A DNA stretch of 64,000 nucleotides from Wurfbainia villosa (GCA_025175895.1 CM045989.1:128229272-128293271); one strand, 5' to 3'; shown: positions 1-12,172, numbered from the stretch's first letter. The notes: generated by a model from the letters alone, not told the origin. Made by a program: numbers and translations.

Positions 1-62
1 GGACTGATAACATGATCTTCTCGCGCTACACTAAGAGATTATCTCTGAAGAGCAATACGTAA
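1..62. other. Unassigned sequence at the window edge
   Basis: This sequence does not match the first bases of the matching LTR at 17208. Similarity to that LTR is clear only from about position 63, with a possible degenerate match back to about 46. It is either host flank, a rearranged LTR end, or part of something outside the window. Confidence 0.3.
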
Positions 63-455
63 CCCTAAGTCGAACCTGAGTTTTGATTATAGCAAATGAT
101 ACAAAGTTAAGCTCATGTCATTATCTCACGAGCTGAATCGAGTGTGCAGAAGATTGCTATAGCTGGAGCTGAAGGCTAGCGACACCCGGAGGAAGCCGCG
201 GTGGTCGGGCGACACTCGAGTGACTTCGGAGGGAGCCGAAGGAATCGAGTGGAAGGTCGGAAGCAAAAGCAACACGTAAGTATCAAGGTAAGCTCGTGTG
301 TGCGAGCGTAAGTGAGGTCGTATCCTCTTTACGTGGATGACCTTAAGCGTAGATCCGACCAAAGACATCCTATAGATGGTCTAGGTCGAGATCGGACGGT
401 CGGAGGCCGTCAAAATAATGTTTTTGTTAAGCTAACTTTGCCTTGCAGCTAGCAT

Positions 456-566
456 CAGTCGACTGCCAGCTTAGAGGACTCGACTGCCGTCAATCAGTCG
501 ACTGCTGGAGGTTAGCACTCGACTGATGCTGCCATCAGTCGACTGATGATGGCCATCAGTCGACTG
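456..566. repeat. Cluster of CAGTCGACTG palindromes in U3 of element A
   Basis: Three full copies of the 10-bp palindrome CAGTCGACTG and a fourth extended to a 16-bp palindrome lie within about 110 bp, with half-sites between them. CpG-bearing inverted repeats upstream of the promoter are described for Sirevirus LTRs. The same motif recurs in the LTRs of G and at 37156-37390. The corresponding part of the 3' LTR of A is strongly altered. Confidence 0.8.
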
Positions 567-674
567 ATGGTCAAAGGATCAGCTTCGAGGAGTCAAGGTT
601 TATCACCAAATTTCAAGGGGAGTGGTGCTCAAATATGATTGGCTAGGGTTCCTCTCGAAAAGGGGCTCAAAGGC

Positions 675-681
675 TATAAAA
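675..681 (+). promoter_or_regulatory. TATA box of the element A LTR
   Basis: TATAAAA followed by GG lies downstream of the palindrome cluster. It is repeated at 17819-17825 in the 3' LTR. The transcription start would be expected about 30 bp downstream, near the sequence GGGTTTTCTCATC. Confidence 0.7.
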
Positions 682-1187
682 GGAGGTCCTAACCTAGGGT
701 TTTCTCATCAATTCTAAGTGCTCAAAAGCCTCCGCAACGCTGCGACTCTCCGACGACTCTACAACAACGAAGTGCTGCCAACAACCCTAGTTTAAGTCCT
801 ATCTTCGAGTTGTTGGTATAATCTTAGTTTGTCATTTCTCTTAATCTTGCAATTCGTTTGTTAATCGAGGCTTTCTACCGTTGCATTTTATTTTAATAGA
901 AGAGAGGGGTTGTCTCTCTATCTTTTGCTTCGAAGGTTTTTGTAATCGTAAAACTCCTACCTCCAACGAGGAGGAGTGTTTTAGTGAATTGCCCTCCGTA
1001 CACGGTCTAGGATCGTTAGGGCCTTGGAGTAGTGGCCGAAGGCTATGAACCAAGTAAAAAAACTATTTGTCTCATTTAGTTTTTATTTATATTTCTGCTG
1101 CATTTAATTGTCTACCGAACGATTTAAAATAAAAAGTGTTTATCGCTATTCACCCCCCCCTCTAGCGAACCGCCTCGATCCAACAAT

Positions 1188-1199
1188 TGGTATCAGAGC
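1188..1199 (+). other. Primer-binding site of element A (initiator-Met tRNA)
   Basis: TGGTATCAGAGC is complementary to the 3' end of plant initiator-methionine tRNA and sits two bases after the LTR terminus CCAACA. Confidence 0.93.
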
Positions 1200-1695
1200 T
1201 GGCGGCGCTCAGATTCAGTGCAACCATCGGTCGAGCATTGTTTTGTTTTCGTATTTATCATTTTAAGATTTCTCCCACACTACTAATCCAAGACCAAGTC
1301 TTGGTACATAGTTCTTGGTTGTGTTTTTACAAGTATTGATCGCCTTCGGAGTACCTCACGATCAAACGAGCATAACTTTTGCTACAAGTGGACTCACGAA
1401 ACGATCTACCCACCAAATCGAAGCTCTCTGAGAGATCTACACTTCTTACTGGGGGTTTACCCCCGTAAAAAGTTGTTTTCATCCTCAAAAATTGACATTT
1501 AGTAGACTTTCGGGGACATCGAAGTTTGTGAGTACTTACCTTTTATTTAGTTTCTTATTTCTTTGCTTAACTTTCTAGTTTTCGTTTGTTTCTTTTTATT
1601 TCCCGCACTACTAATCCAAGACGCAAGTCTTGGTACTTTCGTGTGTTTTTGTCGTTGCTAGGTTTTCTTTTTAGACTCATTGTTTTTTTGTTCTA
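1200..1695 (+). other. Untranslated leader of element A with two copies of a hairpin
   Basis: The region lies between the primer site and the gag ATG. It holds two copies of a segment beginning CACTACTAATCCAAGAC. Each contains an inverted repeat CCAAGAC/GTCTTGG with a 3-4 nt loop, at 1288-1304 and 1616-1633. Element E has the same pair at equivalent positions. In retroelements this region usually carries packaging or dimerisation signals; such a role here is inference. Confidence 0.65.
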
Positions 1696-3255
1696 ATGGC
1701 CCATCTCGAGGGTTTTAGCACCGTCCGACCTCCGTTTTACAACGGAGATGATTTTCGTTACTGGAAAGGTCGGATAGAATGCTTTCTCAAAACCCAAATC
1801 GAGATGTGGATCATAATCCAAATGGGTTTCACACTTCCGACTAATGAAGTGGGTGACTCCTTGGATTATGATCAATGGACCGTTGCAACAAAACGACAAG
1901 TCGAAGCCGATGCCAAGGCAACACAAATCCTCCAATGCGGCTTGTCCAAGGAGGAGTTAAATCGCGTCGGCCCCTTCATCAGCGCAAAGGACCTTTGGAC
2001 AAAGCTAGTGGAGCTACACGAAGGGACCGATGAAGCCAAGGTATATAAGCGCGACCTTTTATTCAATAAATTATATAATCTAAAAATGCAGGAACACGAG
2101 TCCGCGATGCAACTTCACGCCCGAGTCCAGGACATAGTCAACAATCTACACGCAATCGGGCAAAAGGTCGAAAACCGCGACCTTATAAGGTATTTCCTAA
2201 ACTCCTTTCCGAGGACTACCTTGTGGGCATCCATGGTCGATGCCTACAAGGTCTCCAAGGATCTTTCTAAACTTAGATTAGATGAACTTTTTTCTGATTT
2301 CGAACTTCATGAGCAGTCTAACTCGGAACTCGAGAAAGGTATAGCACTATTTGCAGGTTCAAAGAAGAAAATTGCTAGCAAGCTACCTCCGAAGGAAGAA
2401 GAGGAGGAGTCCGATTCGGAGGTCGACTCGGAAATGGAGGCCGAACTAGTCAACCTAGTTCGGAGGATAGTCAAGGGCCGAAAATGAGCCGTCACTCGAC
2501 CCAACGAAGGTAAGCCTAAAAGTTTGAACATAAGATGTTATGAATGTAACAGGTTTGGACATATCAAGTCCGAATGCCCAAAACTCAAGAGCAAGGCACC
2601 AAAACACAAAAAGGCACTTAACGCCACTTGGGAAGAAGCTTTCGAGGAAGAAGATAACGATCAAGTCCTCATGGCTAAACCGGTGGAATCGGAGACGGAG
2701 TCGGAACCGAAACTTGAATCGAAAATCGAAGACGAGTCGGACTGCGAAGCACTATTCAAGACGAGCCACGGATACGCATCCGGTTCAAAAGATACACTCA
2801 AGGTGAGTCGGTCTCTTATTACTACACTTTATAGTGCAATTAAGTTTCTAAATAGAAAGTTATCTAAGTCCGAGTCCAAGGTCGAGACCCTGGTTGAGGA
2901 AGTTAAACTCCTCAAACACGAGGTCTCCCTAACCTCTTCGACTAGTCGAGTTCAAGAGAAGGACTCAACTCGGGCTGAAAAACTCGAAGTTGAGAACTCA
3001 CTCTTGAAGAGTCAAGTCGAAGATCTTAGGAATACATTGGAAAGGTTTACTTTGGGATCCAAAGGACTTGACCTCCTACTTGGATCGCAAAGGGTCGTGT
3101 ACAACAAGGCCGGGCTAGGGTTTAGCTCAAACACGACCAATAAGTCGTATATGTCAATCGTATGTCGACATAAAAAATGTGTCCAAGCATGGGTCCCTAA
3201 GACCGCCTTGATTTCAAACCTAGGATCGAACCAGTACTGGGTTCCCAAGGACTAA
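1696..3255 (+). pseudogene. gag: gag of element A, interrupted by one in-frame stop
   Basis: This encodes the capsid/nucleocapsid polyprotein that would package element RNA in cytoplasmic particles. The ATG at 1696 opens a frame beginning MAHLEGFSTVRPPF, with the DUF4219/UBN2-type copia gag fold over about 230 residues and then an acidic E/S-rich stretch. A TGA at 2485-2487 stops it, but the same frame continues to 3255. The continuation carries a CCHC zinc knuckle (CYECNRFGHIKSEC) near 2536-2577, a heptad-rich coiled-coil segment near 2810-3050, and the conserved tail around LLGSQRVVYNKAGLGF. Read through, it is about 519 codons. A C-terminal coiled-coil extension of gag is typical of Sireviruses. 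The single stop may be a real mutation or a base error. Confidence 0.85.
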
Positions 3256-3914
3256 ATCCACTATGTGGAGAGACCGAATCAATTAAACGGTCCAGGGGGA
3301 GCTAGTACAAAACTTGTTTGTGTTTTAACCTAGAAATTGCATGCTTAGGTTTTTATATAGTTTGATTTTCCTTTTTAGAATGGTTATATAGGACTATAAC
3401 TCGTCAATACTTGATAACATAGTACCAGGACGTGGCGAGATGATAGTACGCTAGGAAAGCGGAGTCTTGTGTATTCGGGCTAGATAAGGCGTATCTAGTT
3501 CGGTGCACTTGACCGAGCGGAACTAGCTGAAGCTACCTCGCCGTATCCTAGACTAGTTAGACCAGGAAGTGGTCTTAGGTGAGTCAAGTTACTATTTTCT
3601 TGAAAATGGCTTTGTCTAAGGAAGTGGTCGTTGTTCCGATCAAAGAAGGCCTCTATGCCTCGCCACGACCTGGAAGCCATGATCTTGAAAAGGTGACTTG
3701 ATGAGCCTAAGGTCAAATCCGAATCTAACGCAAGGTTGACAAGTGTTTAAGTCATTAAATTTAATTCAACTAAAATTGGAAGTCATCTCACAAGAACATA
3801 TAGGATTAACATGTTTGATCATGTAGACATGGGTGAGATGATTTAGGTTAATAATTTTCAACCAAATTTTAGTAAATCCAATATCCGATCCAACTACCTT
3901 GCGTGTAGGATCAA
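3256..3914 (+). other. Noncoding stretch between gag and pol of element A
   Basis: No frame is open across this 0.65 kb. Its first 0.5 kb has a close counterpart after gag of element E (48786-49263), including a shared stretch around GGCGAGATGATAGTA. This shows that it is an inherited part of the family and not random decay. It contains the CATCTCAC/GTGAGATG module just upstream of the protease motif. How pol would be translated across it is not evident. Confidence 0.7.
3784..3840 (+). repeat. CATCTCAC...GTGAGATG inverted-repeat module, copy upstream of pol
   Basis: CATCTCAC at 3784-3791 and its exact reverse complement GTGAGATG at 3833-3840 could pair as an 8-bp stem with a 41-nt loop. The same arms occur after pol of A (7110-7117 with 16403-16410) and once each in E, F and G. 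The right arm also resembles a plant 5' splice site (G|GTGAGA). Confidence 0.75.
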
Positions 3915-4980
3915 TGGATGTTGGACAGTAGTTGCTCCTGACACATGACCGGGGATCAACTCAAGTTTTCGAAGCTTCGATTCAAACGACAAGGATCGGT
4001 AGCCTTCGGAAATAACGGCAAGCTCAAAATCATCGGATCAGGTGATATTGATCTTAACTCAAATTTTGTTATTCAAAACGTTTTATTAGTAGAAAATTTT
4101 CAATATAATCTACTTAGTGTAAGCCAATTGTGTGATAATAACTATAAGATCATATTTCTAGAAAATGAATGCGTAATTAATACAAACGAAAACTCTAAAA
4201 CAATTCTTAAGGGAACTAGAAATAACAACATTTACACTATTAACTTAACTAACTCCTCAACTAAGTGTCTTATGACACGGCAAGAGGAATCATGGTTGTG
4301 GCACCGACGACTCGGTCACTCACACCCAAGACTCATCCACAAGATGAGTCAGAGTGACTTAGTCAGAGGTTTGCCTAACCTCAACAACTTGGATAATAAA
4401 ATATGTAATGCTTGTCAACAAGGTAAACAATCTAGGACACAACATCAACTAACTAGTCAAGAACGAACCAAAAGTGTGCTTGAGCTCCTACACATGGATC
4501 CATTTGATTCACACGGAGCTAAGTCACTTAACGGAAGTAAATTTTGCTTAGTCATAATTGATGACTATTCTAGATTTACTTGGGTTAGGTTCATCAAACA
4601 CAAAAATGATACCCTAGATCAATTAATCAATCTATTTAAGTTAATAGAAAATCAACAAAGCATTAAAATCAAAAGACTTAGGACTGATCATGGTGGTGAA
4701 TTCGAAAACCATAGGTTTACAGAATTCTGTAACCTAAATGGATACATCCACGAGTTCTCTTGCCCTAGAACTCCACAACAAAATGGCCTAGTAGAACGCA
4801 AAAATAGAACCCTACAAGAAGCCGCTAGGACAATGTTAAACGAGTATAACCTACCCGATAGGTTTTGGGCCGAAGCCGTGAGTACGACATGCTATGTCCA
4901 TAATAGGATCCTTATGGTAAAGAGGCACCTTAAGACCTCATACAAGATTTATCACGATAAAATACCTAATCAAGTACTTT
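3915..4980 (+). pseudogene. pol: Protease and integrase part of pol, element A, damaged
   Basis: The protease would cleave the polyprotein and the integrase would insert the cDNA. The protease active-site region (3921-3950) reads LDSSCS-stop-HMTG where the family has a DSG core, so the glycine is lost and a TGA lies at 3939-3941. From 3945 the frame is open and holds the GAG-pre-integrase HHCC zinc motif (WHRRLGH ... CNACQQGK, near 4300-4430). The integrase core follows, with acidic residues in HMDPFD, RTDHGGEF and the E of GLVERKNRTL. The frame ends at TAG 4980-4982, where a frameshift moves the coding sequence to the frame starting at 4981. Integrase domains are recognisable but the gene is broken at both ends. 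Confidence 0.88.
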
Positions 4981-6972
4981 AGGGTATTTGGGTGTAAGGT
5001 ACATATCCTAAACACTAAAGATTACCTAGAGAAATTTACATCCAAAACTACGACCGGAATCATTCTAGGATACTCGACTACAAGTAGAGCTTATAGAGTA
5101 TATAACCATGACACCCTTAGAGTCAAGGAAACTATCAATGTAGTATTCGATGAAGGACACGAACCTACAAAACCCCCGGCAACCCCAATTAGCGAGCCGG
5201 ATACTAGACCTAACTCTGATCCTGAGATCAGGTCTAGTGTTAATCCTAACCTAAGTCAACCAAGTCACTCTATTGATCAAGTGATAGATGACTCCAACCA
5301 AACTAGAACTCAAACAAGCCATCCTATGGATCAAGTTGTAGACTCAAACCCAAATCCAACTAGGACTCAAACGAATCATCCTATCGACCAAGTGATAGGT
5401 GATCCAAGTCTAGGAGTTCGAACTAGAGCCTCATATAGAAACCTTAGTCAAATATCTTTGATTTCTAAAATTGAACCCAAAACTATTGACCAAGCTCTTC
5501 TTGATCCCGATTGGATTATTGCAATGCAAGAAGAGTTGGCTCAATTCACTAGGAACGAAGTATGGGAATTAGTACCACCACCTAAAGATAAAACAATCAT
5601 TGCAACAAGGTGGGTGTTTAGAAATAAAATTGATGATAAAGATAAAGTAGTTAGAAATAAAGCTAGACTAGTTGCTAAATGGTTTAGTCAAGTCGAAGGT
5701 TTAGATTACGACGAGACCTATGCCCCAGTAGCTAGATTAGAGTCCATTCGAATGCTATTAGCATATGTAGCACATCGAGGATTTAAATTGTTTCAAATGG
5801 ATGTGAAATCTGCATTCTTAAATGGATACATTAAAGAAGAAGTTTACGTTAGTCAACCCCCCGGTTTCAAAAGTTTAGACAAACCCGATCATGTCCTTAG
5901 GTTAAAGAAAGCTCTTTATGGACTTAAACAAGCTCCTCGAGCTTGGTACGAGAGACTTTCGATTTATCTTAAGTCCAAAGGCTTTAACCAAGGTGTAGTT
6001 GACCCAACCCTTTTCGTAAAAACCTTAGGTAAAGACATATTCATAGCCAAAATCTACGTAGATGATATTATTTTCGGAACCACCAACTCAATCCTACTAA
6101 ATGAGTTCATTTTACTTATGGAAAGTGAATTTGAAATGAATTTAGTAGGTGAGTTAAGCTTCTTTTTAGGTGTACAAATTAAACAAACTAAAGATGAAAT
6201 ATACCTACATCAACGCAAATATACTAGGGAATTAATTAAACGCTTTGGAATGCAAGATGCTAAAATTATTAATACCTCAATGGCAACTAATGTCAATATA
6301 GAAGAAGATTTAATCGGAAACTCAATTGATTTAAAATACTATAGGAGCATAATAGGGAGTCTCCTTTACTTAACTACAAGCCGACCTGATATCCTATTTG
6401 CAGTAAGTATGTGTGCAAGGTTCCAAACCGGTGCCAAGGAGTCTCACCTAACTCTAGTCAAGCGTATCCTTAGATATCTAAAGGGTACACTTAATGTCAG
6501 TATTTGGTACCCTAGATCTACCGAGTTCGAACTAACCGGCTATTCCGATTCGGACTATGCCGGTAGTAATCTCTATAGAAAGAGCACGAGTGGTTGTTGT
6601 CAACTTCTCGGCTCGAGTCTAGTGAGTTGGTGCAGTAGGAAGCAACACTGTGTTGCCTTATCTACCACCGAAGCCGAATACATCGCGATGGGTGAGTGTG
6701 TCACTCAGCTTCTTTGGATGAAGCACACTCTCCGCGATTTCAAGTTAGACTTTATGAACACAAAACTTCACGTAGATAACATTTGTTCAATTAATCTTAC
6801 TAAGAATCCAATATGTCACTCTAGGACCAAACATATAGAGGTCAAACACCATTTCATTCGAGAACATGTGGCCAACGGAGCCATACAACTCGAATATGTC
6901 GAATCAAAGTCTAACTTAGCAGACCTATTTACTAAACCCCTACCGGAAGCCGAATTTAGTATATTAAGATGA
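4981..6972 (+). pseudogene. pol: Integrase tail, reverse transcriptase and RNase H of element A
   Basis: This frame is +1 relative to the integrase and is open to the stop ending at 6972. It begins with the RVFGCKVHIL segment after the integrase core, then passes through a variable T/S/D-rich linker (about 5150-5400). The copia reverse transcriptase (RVT_2) follows, with KARLVAKWF, MDVKSAFLNG, ALYGLKQAPRAWYERL and the catalytic YVDD at 6055-6066. RNase H has SDSDYAGS, STTEAEYIAMGE and the terminal LADLFTKPLPEAEF. All key reverse transcriptase residues I can recognise are present, so this is the best preserved enzyme segment in the window. It lacks its own start because of the frameshift at about 4975-4981. 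Confidence 0.9.
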
Positions 6973-7158
6973 AAATTGGGCATGTGCATAGTAGAATAGG
7001 AACTTGCAAATTATATTTTCTTACTACTATTTCTTAAATTTTCATTTTTATGGAACTAGCATAGGACATACCTTAGATATCATGCACCTATAGATTTAAG
7101 GAGCCAATACATCTCACAACACATAGGACTAATGTGTTTGTGTACTTAGCCACGTAGA
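6973..7158 (+). other. Downstream of pol in element A, up to the insertion of B
   Basis: Noncoding. It contains the left arm CATCTCAC (7110-7117) of the second copy of the inverted-repeat module. The module is cut by element B and finishes with GTGAGATG at 16403-16410. Positions 7154-7158 (GTAGA) are the target duplicated by B. Confidence 0.75.
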
Positions 7159-8990
7159 TATTGGGTTTTTCCGGGCCGCAAAAACCGCTTTTTGCGTTGC
7201 GGAAACCCCGGAAGTCCCGGCCACGGATCCGTGCGAAGAAGTATTAAAACTAATTACATGTATGTGCTTACAAAATCCTCTAGATCTACCTTAGAACTAA
7301 GAGATAAGGATGTTACCCTTGATGCGATGCCCTTTGCAAATTCCGCTCGTCCAAAGTCCGCCGGAACTCGAGAGTGTCAAGTGCACACTCCTCTATGGTA
7401 TCCACACAAGCAATAGGTGGAAGAAAACTCAACCTTGAGTGTGCTAGCACTCCTTGGTTGGTTCGGCCAAAGAGAGGAAGGAGAGGGAGAGCTTGAGAGG
7501 AAAATTCCCAAGGAAGAAGATGAAGTAATGAGTGATTACTCACAAAAATGAATTTTCACTCACATAACCCCCAAATGGTGGCCGGCCACTTCATGGAGGG
7601 GGAGTTACATGCATGCATGTAACTCCCATGACCCTTGGTCTCCCTCATGATGTGGCACTAATTGACCAAGTCAATGATGATGTGGAGCATCATCATTGGC
7701 AGGCCATGCCTAGTCATCATCATGACATGGCATTTGGTCAAGTCAAACTTGACCTTTCAACTTCCCTCTCAAGTCAAGTCAAACTTGACCTCTAATCTCC
7801 CATGGTTGATCAAATCTAACCACTTGACTCAAGTCAATTTAATATAATGAATCTCTATTCATTAATTTAAATTGATTTGATGAATCAAATCTCAATTAGA
7901 CTCATTCAACACTTGAATCAACTTGAGTCTAACTCAATTAGTCTAATTTGGATTACTCTTAATCCAATTTGGTTCATCCCATGAACCTAATCCTCATGGT
8001 TCATCATATGAACCTAATCTCCATCTAATTGCTCTCATGTGTGTGACCCTATAGGTTCTTGTAATGTTGGCAATGTCCCTAAACCGATTTAGGAACATAA
8101 GCAATGAGCGGTATCTAGCAACACATCATTGCTACCCAAGTTACAAGAATGTTGAGCTCCAACATCACCTTTGTGACTACTAATTGTGACTCTCACAATA
8201 TGTGACAATGTCCTCTATCCTTGACATCTAGATTGACCAATCGAGGCATAGACCGTGTCATCCTCGCACAATCTAAATCTTGAACTCCAAGTAGACTCAC
8301 TCTAATCAAATGAGCTCAATATCTCATATTGACTCATTTGGGCATGGCCATGCACTTCGTGGTCTCACTCTATCAAGAATATCGATGTCACCCGTCATAT
8401 AGGAGGGATAGATCCCATCTACATCACTCACATCCTCCGCATAATTGCTACATACCCAAGAATCGCTTTATAGTCCACCCATTTACGGGTGACGTTTGAC
8501 GGCCAAAGTATGCAACTCCTTATGTAGGGAACCATGGTGACTTCAGGTCTAAGGACTAATAGTCATACTAATAGCCACATGAGAAAGTATATGACACTCA
8601 TATAACGATCCATGATACTTTCTCATGGCGGGTCATTCAAGATACATTCTCCAATGCATACCCATGTGTCAACTTGATATCTCATATCCATGACTTGTGA
8701 GATCAAGTCATCTTGTTGACCTACATGCTAGTCTCTACGCATTAACATTGTCCCCGAATGTTAATACTGACTAGGAATGATTAAGAGTAGTGTTCTCTAT
8801 ATCATCTCATTATCGATTCAACCAATCGATTGATATAGATAAGAACCTACTACTCAAGGACATTATTATATTTAGTTATTTGGCACCAATACAAGTAAAT
8901 ATAATAACCATGCCTTTATAAATAGGAATATGATACAATAAAGTCCATACAACAATCATCATATGATTGGCTCTAGGGCTTTCACTAACA
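7159..8990 (-). repeat. 3' LTR of element B (left copy on the + strand)
   Basis: This 1832-bp copy matches 14565-16392 with scattered substitutions and short indels. The outer end has mutated from TG to TA (TATTGGG here, TGTTGGG in the partner), and the inner end is CTAACA. AT-rich text near 8915-8925 (TTTATAAA on the - strand) may be the TATA box. Confidence 0.93.
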
Positions 8991-9003
8991 ATCTCCCACT
9001 AGC
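8991..9003 (-). other. Polypurine tract of element B
   Basis: On the - strand GCTAGTGGGAGAT directly precedes the LTR, the expected position for plus-strand priming. Confidence 0.8.
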
Positions 9004-9731
9004 ACTAGTGCCAATCACCGTAGTATCTAATACCCAATGACCTAGTGTGACCATCATGCTTTTTCGTACAAAGCCTTGGTCAAGAGGATCCGCGATGTTA
9101 GCCTCTGTGGGTACTCTGCAAATCTTCACATCTCCTCTATCGATGATCTCTCGAATGAGATGGAAGCGCCGTAGTATGTGTTTGGTCATTTGGTGTGAGC
9201 GAGGTTCCTTAGCCTGTGCAATCGCTCCATTGTTGTCACAATAGAGCTCTATAGGATCTGCAATGCTAGGAACCACCCCAAGCTCAGTAATGAACTTGCG
9301 GATCCAAACTGCCTCCTTTGCTGCCTCAGATGGAGCGATATACCGGCTGTAGAATCAAGAATCGCGGTCCGCTCAACTCTTCCACTCACAGCGCCACCAT
9401 TCAAGCAAAACACGAACCCCGACCGCGATCCGTAATCATCTCGGCCGTTGGAAGCCGCATCGTGTAACCCTTTACACCTAGCTCCTCATTGCCTCAAATA
9501 TCAAGAAATATTCTTTAGTCCTTCTTAAGTACTTAAGAATATTCTGATCGCTATCCGACGCCACCGATCCGATCGTATCTACTCGTCATGCTCAAAGCAT
9601 ACGAGACATCGTGAACAGTACACGATGATGCATATGATAGATCCTATAGCGATGTAAGGGATCTTATCCATGCGTCTCTCTCCTCTCTAGAAGAAGGACT
9701 TTGAGTCTTGAAAGACTCACACCATGTGACA
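8991..9731 (-). pseudogene. pol: RNase H end of pol, element B, degraded
   Basis: The last recognisable stretch reads ELYCDNNGAIAQAKEP, then MTKHILRRFHLIREII and TEANIADPL, the standard C-terminal RNase H segment of copia pol. The usual ADPLTK motif has become ADPLDQ. Between about 9330 and 9730 the reading frame is lost by several short indels, although patches such as the region before the RNase H core still align. It is not functional as read. Confidence 0.75.
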
Positions 9732-11214
9732 TCAAGTCCTTTCTTGGAATTCTCGCATGGCTAACCGAAGTAATACCGTGTCAATGTATGTACTCTGACT
9801 TAGGCCAAGCAATCTCTTAGATCTATCTCTATAGATCTTGAAGCCTAGAATACAGTCTGCTTCACCTAAGTCCTTCATTGAGAAGCACGTCCACAGCCAA
9901 GACTTCACAGACAGTAGAGAAGGGATGTCATAACCAATGAGTACTATGTCATACACATACAGTACAAGGAAGACAATCAGATTCCCATTAACCCTCTTGT
10001 AGACACAGGGTTCATCTTCATTCTTGATGAAACCAAACTGTTTGATCGCATCATCGAATCGAAGATTCCAGCTCCGAGAAGCTTGCTTTAGCCCATAAAT
10101 GGACCTTTGCAGCTTGCATAACTTCCCAGTATGCTGTGGATCTACAAAACCCTCAGGTTGTGTCATGTACACATCCTCGAGCAAGTTTCCATTCAGAAAC
10201 GCGGTTTTGACATCCATCTGCCAGATCTCATAATCGTGGTATGCTGCAATAGCAAGCAAGATCCGAATGGACTTAAACATCGCCACTGGAGAAAAGGTTT
10301 CATCATAGTCAATACCATGAATTTGCTTGAAACCTTTAGCCACCAATCGGCCCTTATAGGTATGCGTAAGTCCATCCATGTCATCTTTCTCCTAAAGACC
10401 CACTTACACCCAATGGGTTTGACCCCTTCAGGTGGATCAACCAAAGTCCATACTTGGTTAGTGTACATGGATTCCATCTCGGATCTCATGGCGTCTAGCC
10501 ATTTCTCGTAACTGGGCTCATCACACTTCACGATAGGAGGTAGGCTCATTCTCAATGAGCATAACGTCATCATGGTCAGACAAGAGAAATGAGTATCTCT
10601 CAGGCTGACGACGTACCCTATCAGACCTGCGAAGAGGTAGGTCTACTTGAACAGGTGGTTGTTCCACAACTCTTTGTGCAACAACCTCTTTACCCACAAC
10701 ACTTTGTGGTTCCTGTTCAACCTCCATCAAGGCCTCAGTGCTATGGTCCTTATCTTGAATTTCTTCAAGATCGAAGGTACTCCCACTAGTTTTTCTAGAA
10801 ACAAAATCCCTTTCTAGAAAAACCCCAGCCTTGCCACAAACACTTTGGCCGATCGAATGTAGAAGTAATATCCCTTTGTAGACTTGGGATATCCAACAAA
10901 ATAGCACCTATCGGATTTGGGTCCCAGTTTGTCTGAGACTTGACGTCGAACGTAAGCCTCACAACCCCAAATCCTCATAAAAGACATCTTGGGATTTTTC
11001 CCTGTCCATATCGTATATGGTGTCTTTACCACACCTTGGATGGTACACGGTTAAGGGTAAAGGTCGGTGTCGAGCATATCCCCAAAAGGATATAGGAAGA
11101 TCTGTGTGACTCATCATAGATCGTACCATATCCAATAGGGTACGATTCCTCCTTTCGGATACACCATTCCACTGTGGTGTTCCAGGAGGAGTGAGTTGGG
11201 ATAGAATCCCACAC
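9732..11214 (-). pseudogene. pol: Integrase tail and reverse transcriptase of element B, catalytic site altered
   Basis: Read from 11214 downward, the segment holds TPYTIWTGKNPKMSFMRIWG (10960-11030), the post-integrase linker, and a reverse transcriptase from about 10570. The frame shifts several times: near 10907, near 10550, and again near 10380 before the long open part 9732-10379. That part has GRLVAKGFKQIHGIDYDETF, MDVKTAFLNGNLLEDVYMTQ and YGLKQASRSWNLRF. The catalytic box reads LYVYDIVLIG instead of YVDD (about 9943-9975), so the first catalytic aspartate is replaced by tyrosine. This enzyme would be inactive even with the frame repaired. Confidence 0.85.
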
Positions 11215-12172
11215 TCAGCTAGATAGTCACGAAACTCATGGCTAAGGTATTCACCACCTCGATCCGATCAAGTATCTTAATACTCTTGCCAAGTCGGTTT
11301 TGTACTTCATTCTTGAATTCTTTGAACTTTTCAAAGGATTGATTTATGTGTCATAAGATACACATAACCATATCTCAAGTCATCAGAAATGTAATGAAGT
11401 ACTGAACCACCTCTAGCACAACATTGAAAGGACCACATACATCACTATGTATAAGTCCTAACAAATCTGTTGCTCTTTCGCTATGTCCACTAAAGGGAGT
11501 CTTGGTCATCTTGCCTAAAAGGCAAGACTCGCATGTCTCATATGATTCAAAATCAAATGAGTCTAACAGCCCATCCTTATGGAGCTGAGATAAGCGACTC
11601 TCATTTATATGACCTAAGCGACAATGCCAGAGATAGGTTTGGTTCAACTCATTTGACTTGAACCTCTTGGTACTTATGTTATAGATAGGGCTCTCTAAGT
11701 CTAGAAAGTAGAGTCCGCTCATTAGAGGTGCACTACAATAGAACATATCATTTAAATAAACTGAACAACATTTGTTCTTTATTATAAATGAAAAACCTTT
11801 CTTGTCCAAACAAGAAACTGAAATGATGTTCTTAGTTAAAGCAGGCACATAACAACATTCATCTAATTCTAGTACAAGCCCAGAGGGCAGAGATAGATCA
11901 TAAGTTCCTACAGCAACAGCAGCAACCCTTGCTCCATTGCCTACTCGTAGGTCCACCTCGCCCTTTGTCAATGCCCTGCTATTTCTCAGCCCCTGCACAT
12001 TGGTACAAATGTGAGATGCACATCCGGTATCTAATACCCATGATGAAGAAATAGATAGATTGACTTCTATAACATTTATACCAAGTAGAAGTCTCACTTC
12101 TCTTCTTCTTAAGATCTTCGTATGCCTTGCGCTTACGCCTTCCAGTGTCCTGCTTCCTTGCAGAAGAAGCAA
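11215..12172 (-). pseudogene. pol: Protease and N-terminal integrase of element B
   Basis: The frame open from 12172 to 11375 carries the protease motif WVLDTGCASHIC (DTG intact), the conserved VGNGARVAAVAVG segment and the integrase HHCC zinc domain (LWHCRLGH ... CESCLLGK). It ends soon after LIHSDVCGPF, the first acidic integrase residue. Beyond this, a deletion plus frameshifts remove most of the integrase core; the rest (11215-11375) is only patchily recognisable. Confidence 0.82.

Larger units (their letters stand above)
63..1185 (+). repeat. 5' LTR of element A, left end missing or degenerate
   Basis: The sequence matches the LTR at 17208-18328 nearly throughout. It has U3 palindromes, a TATA box, a C-run near the 3' end and the terminal bases CCAACA. 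The expected start TGTTGGTGCA is not found. The LTR is followed two bases later by the primer-binding site. Confidence 0.9.

Noticed and set aside
43..63. Target duplication for A (ATTAT on the left, GTTAT at 18329)
   Set aside because: One mismatch and requires a degenerate LTR start; too weak to claim.
841..1053. A 70-codon - strand frame in the A LTR, also at 17985
   Set aside because: Antisense within an LTR, present only as an LTR duplicate, no domain.
1188..1199. tRNA genes suggested by TGGTATCAGAGC sites
   Set aside because: These are primer-binding sites complementary to a tRNA 3' end; no cloverleaf is present around any of them.
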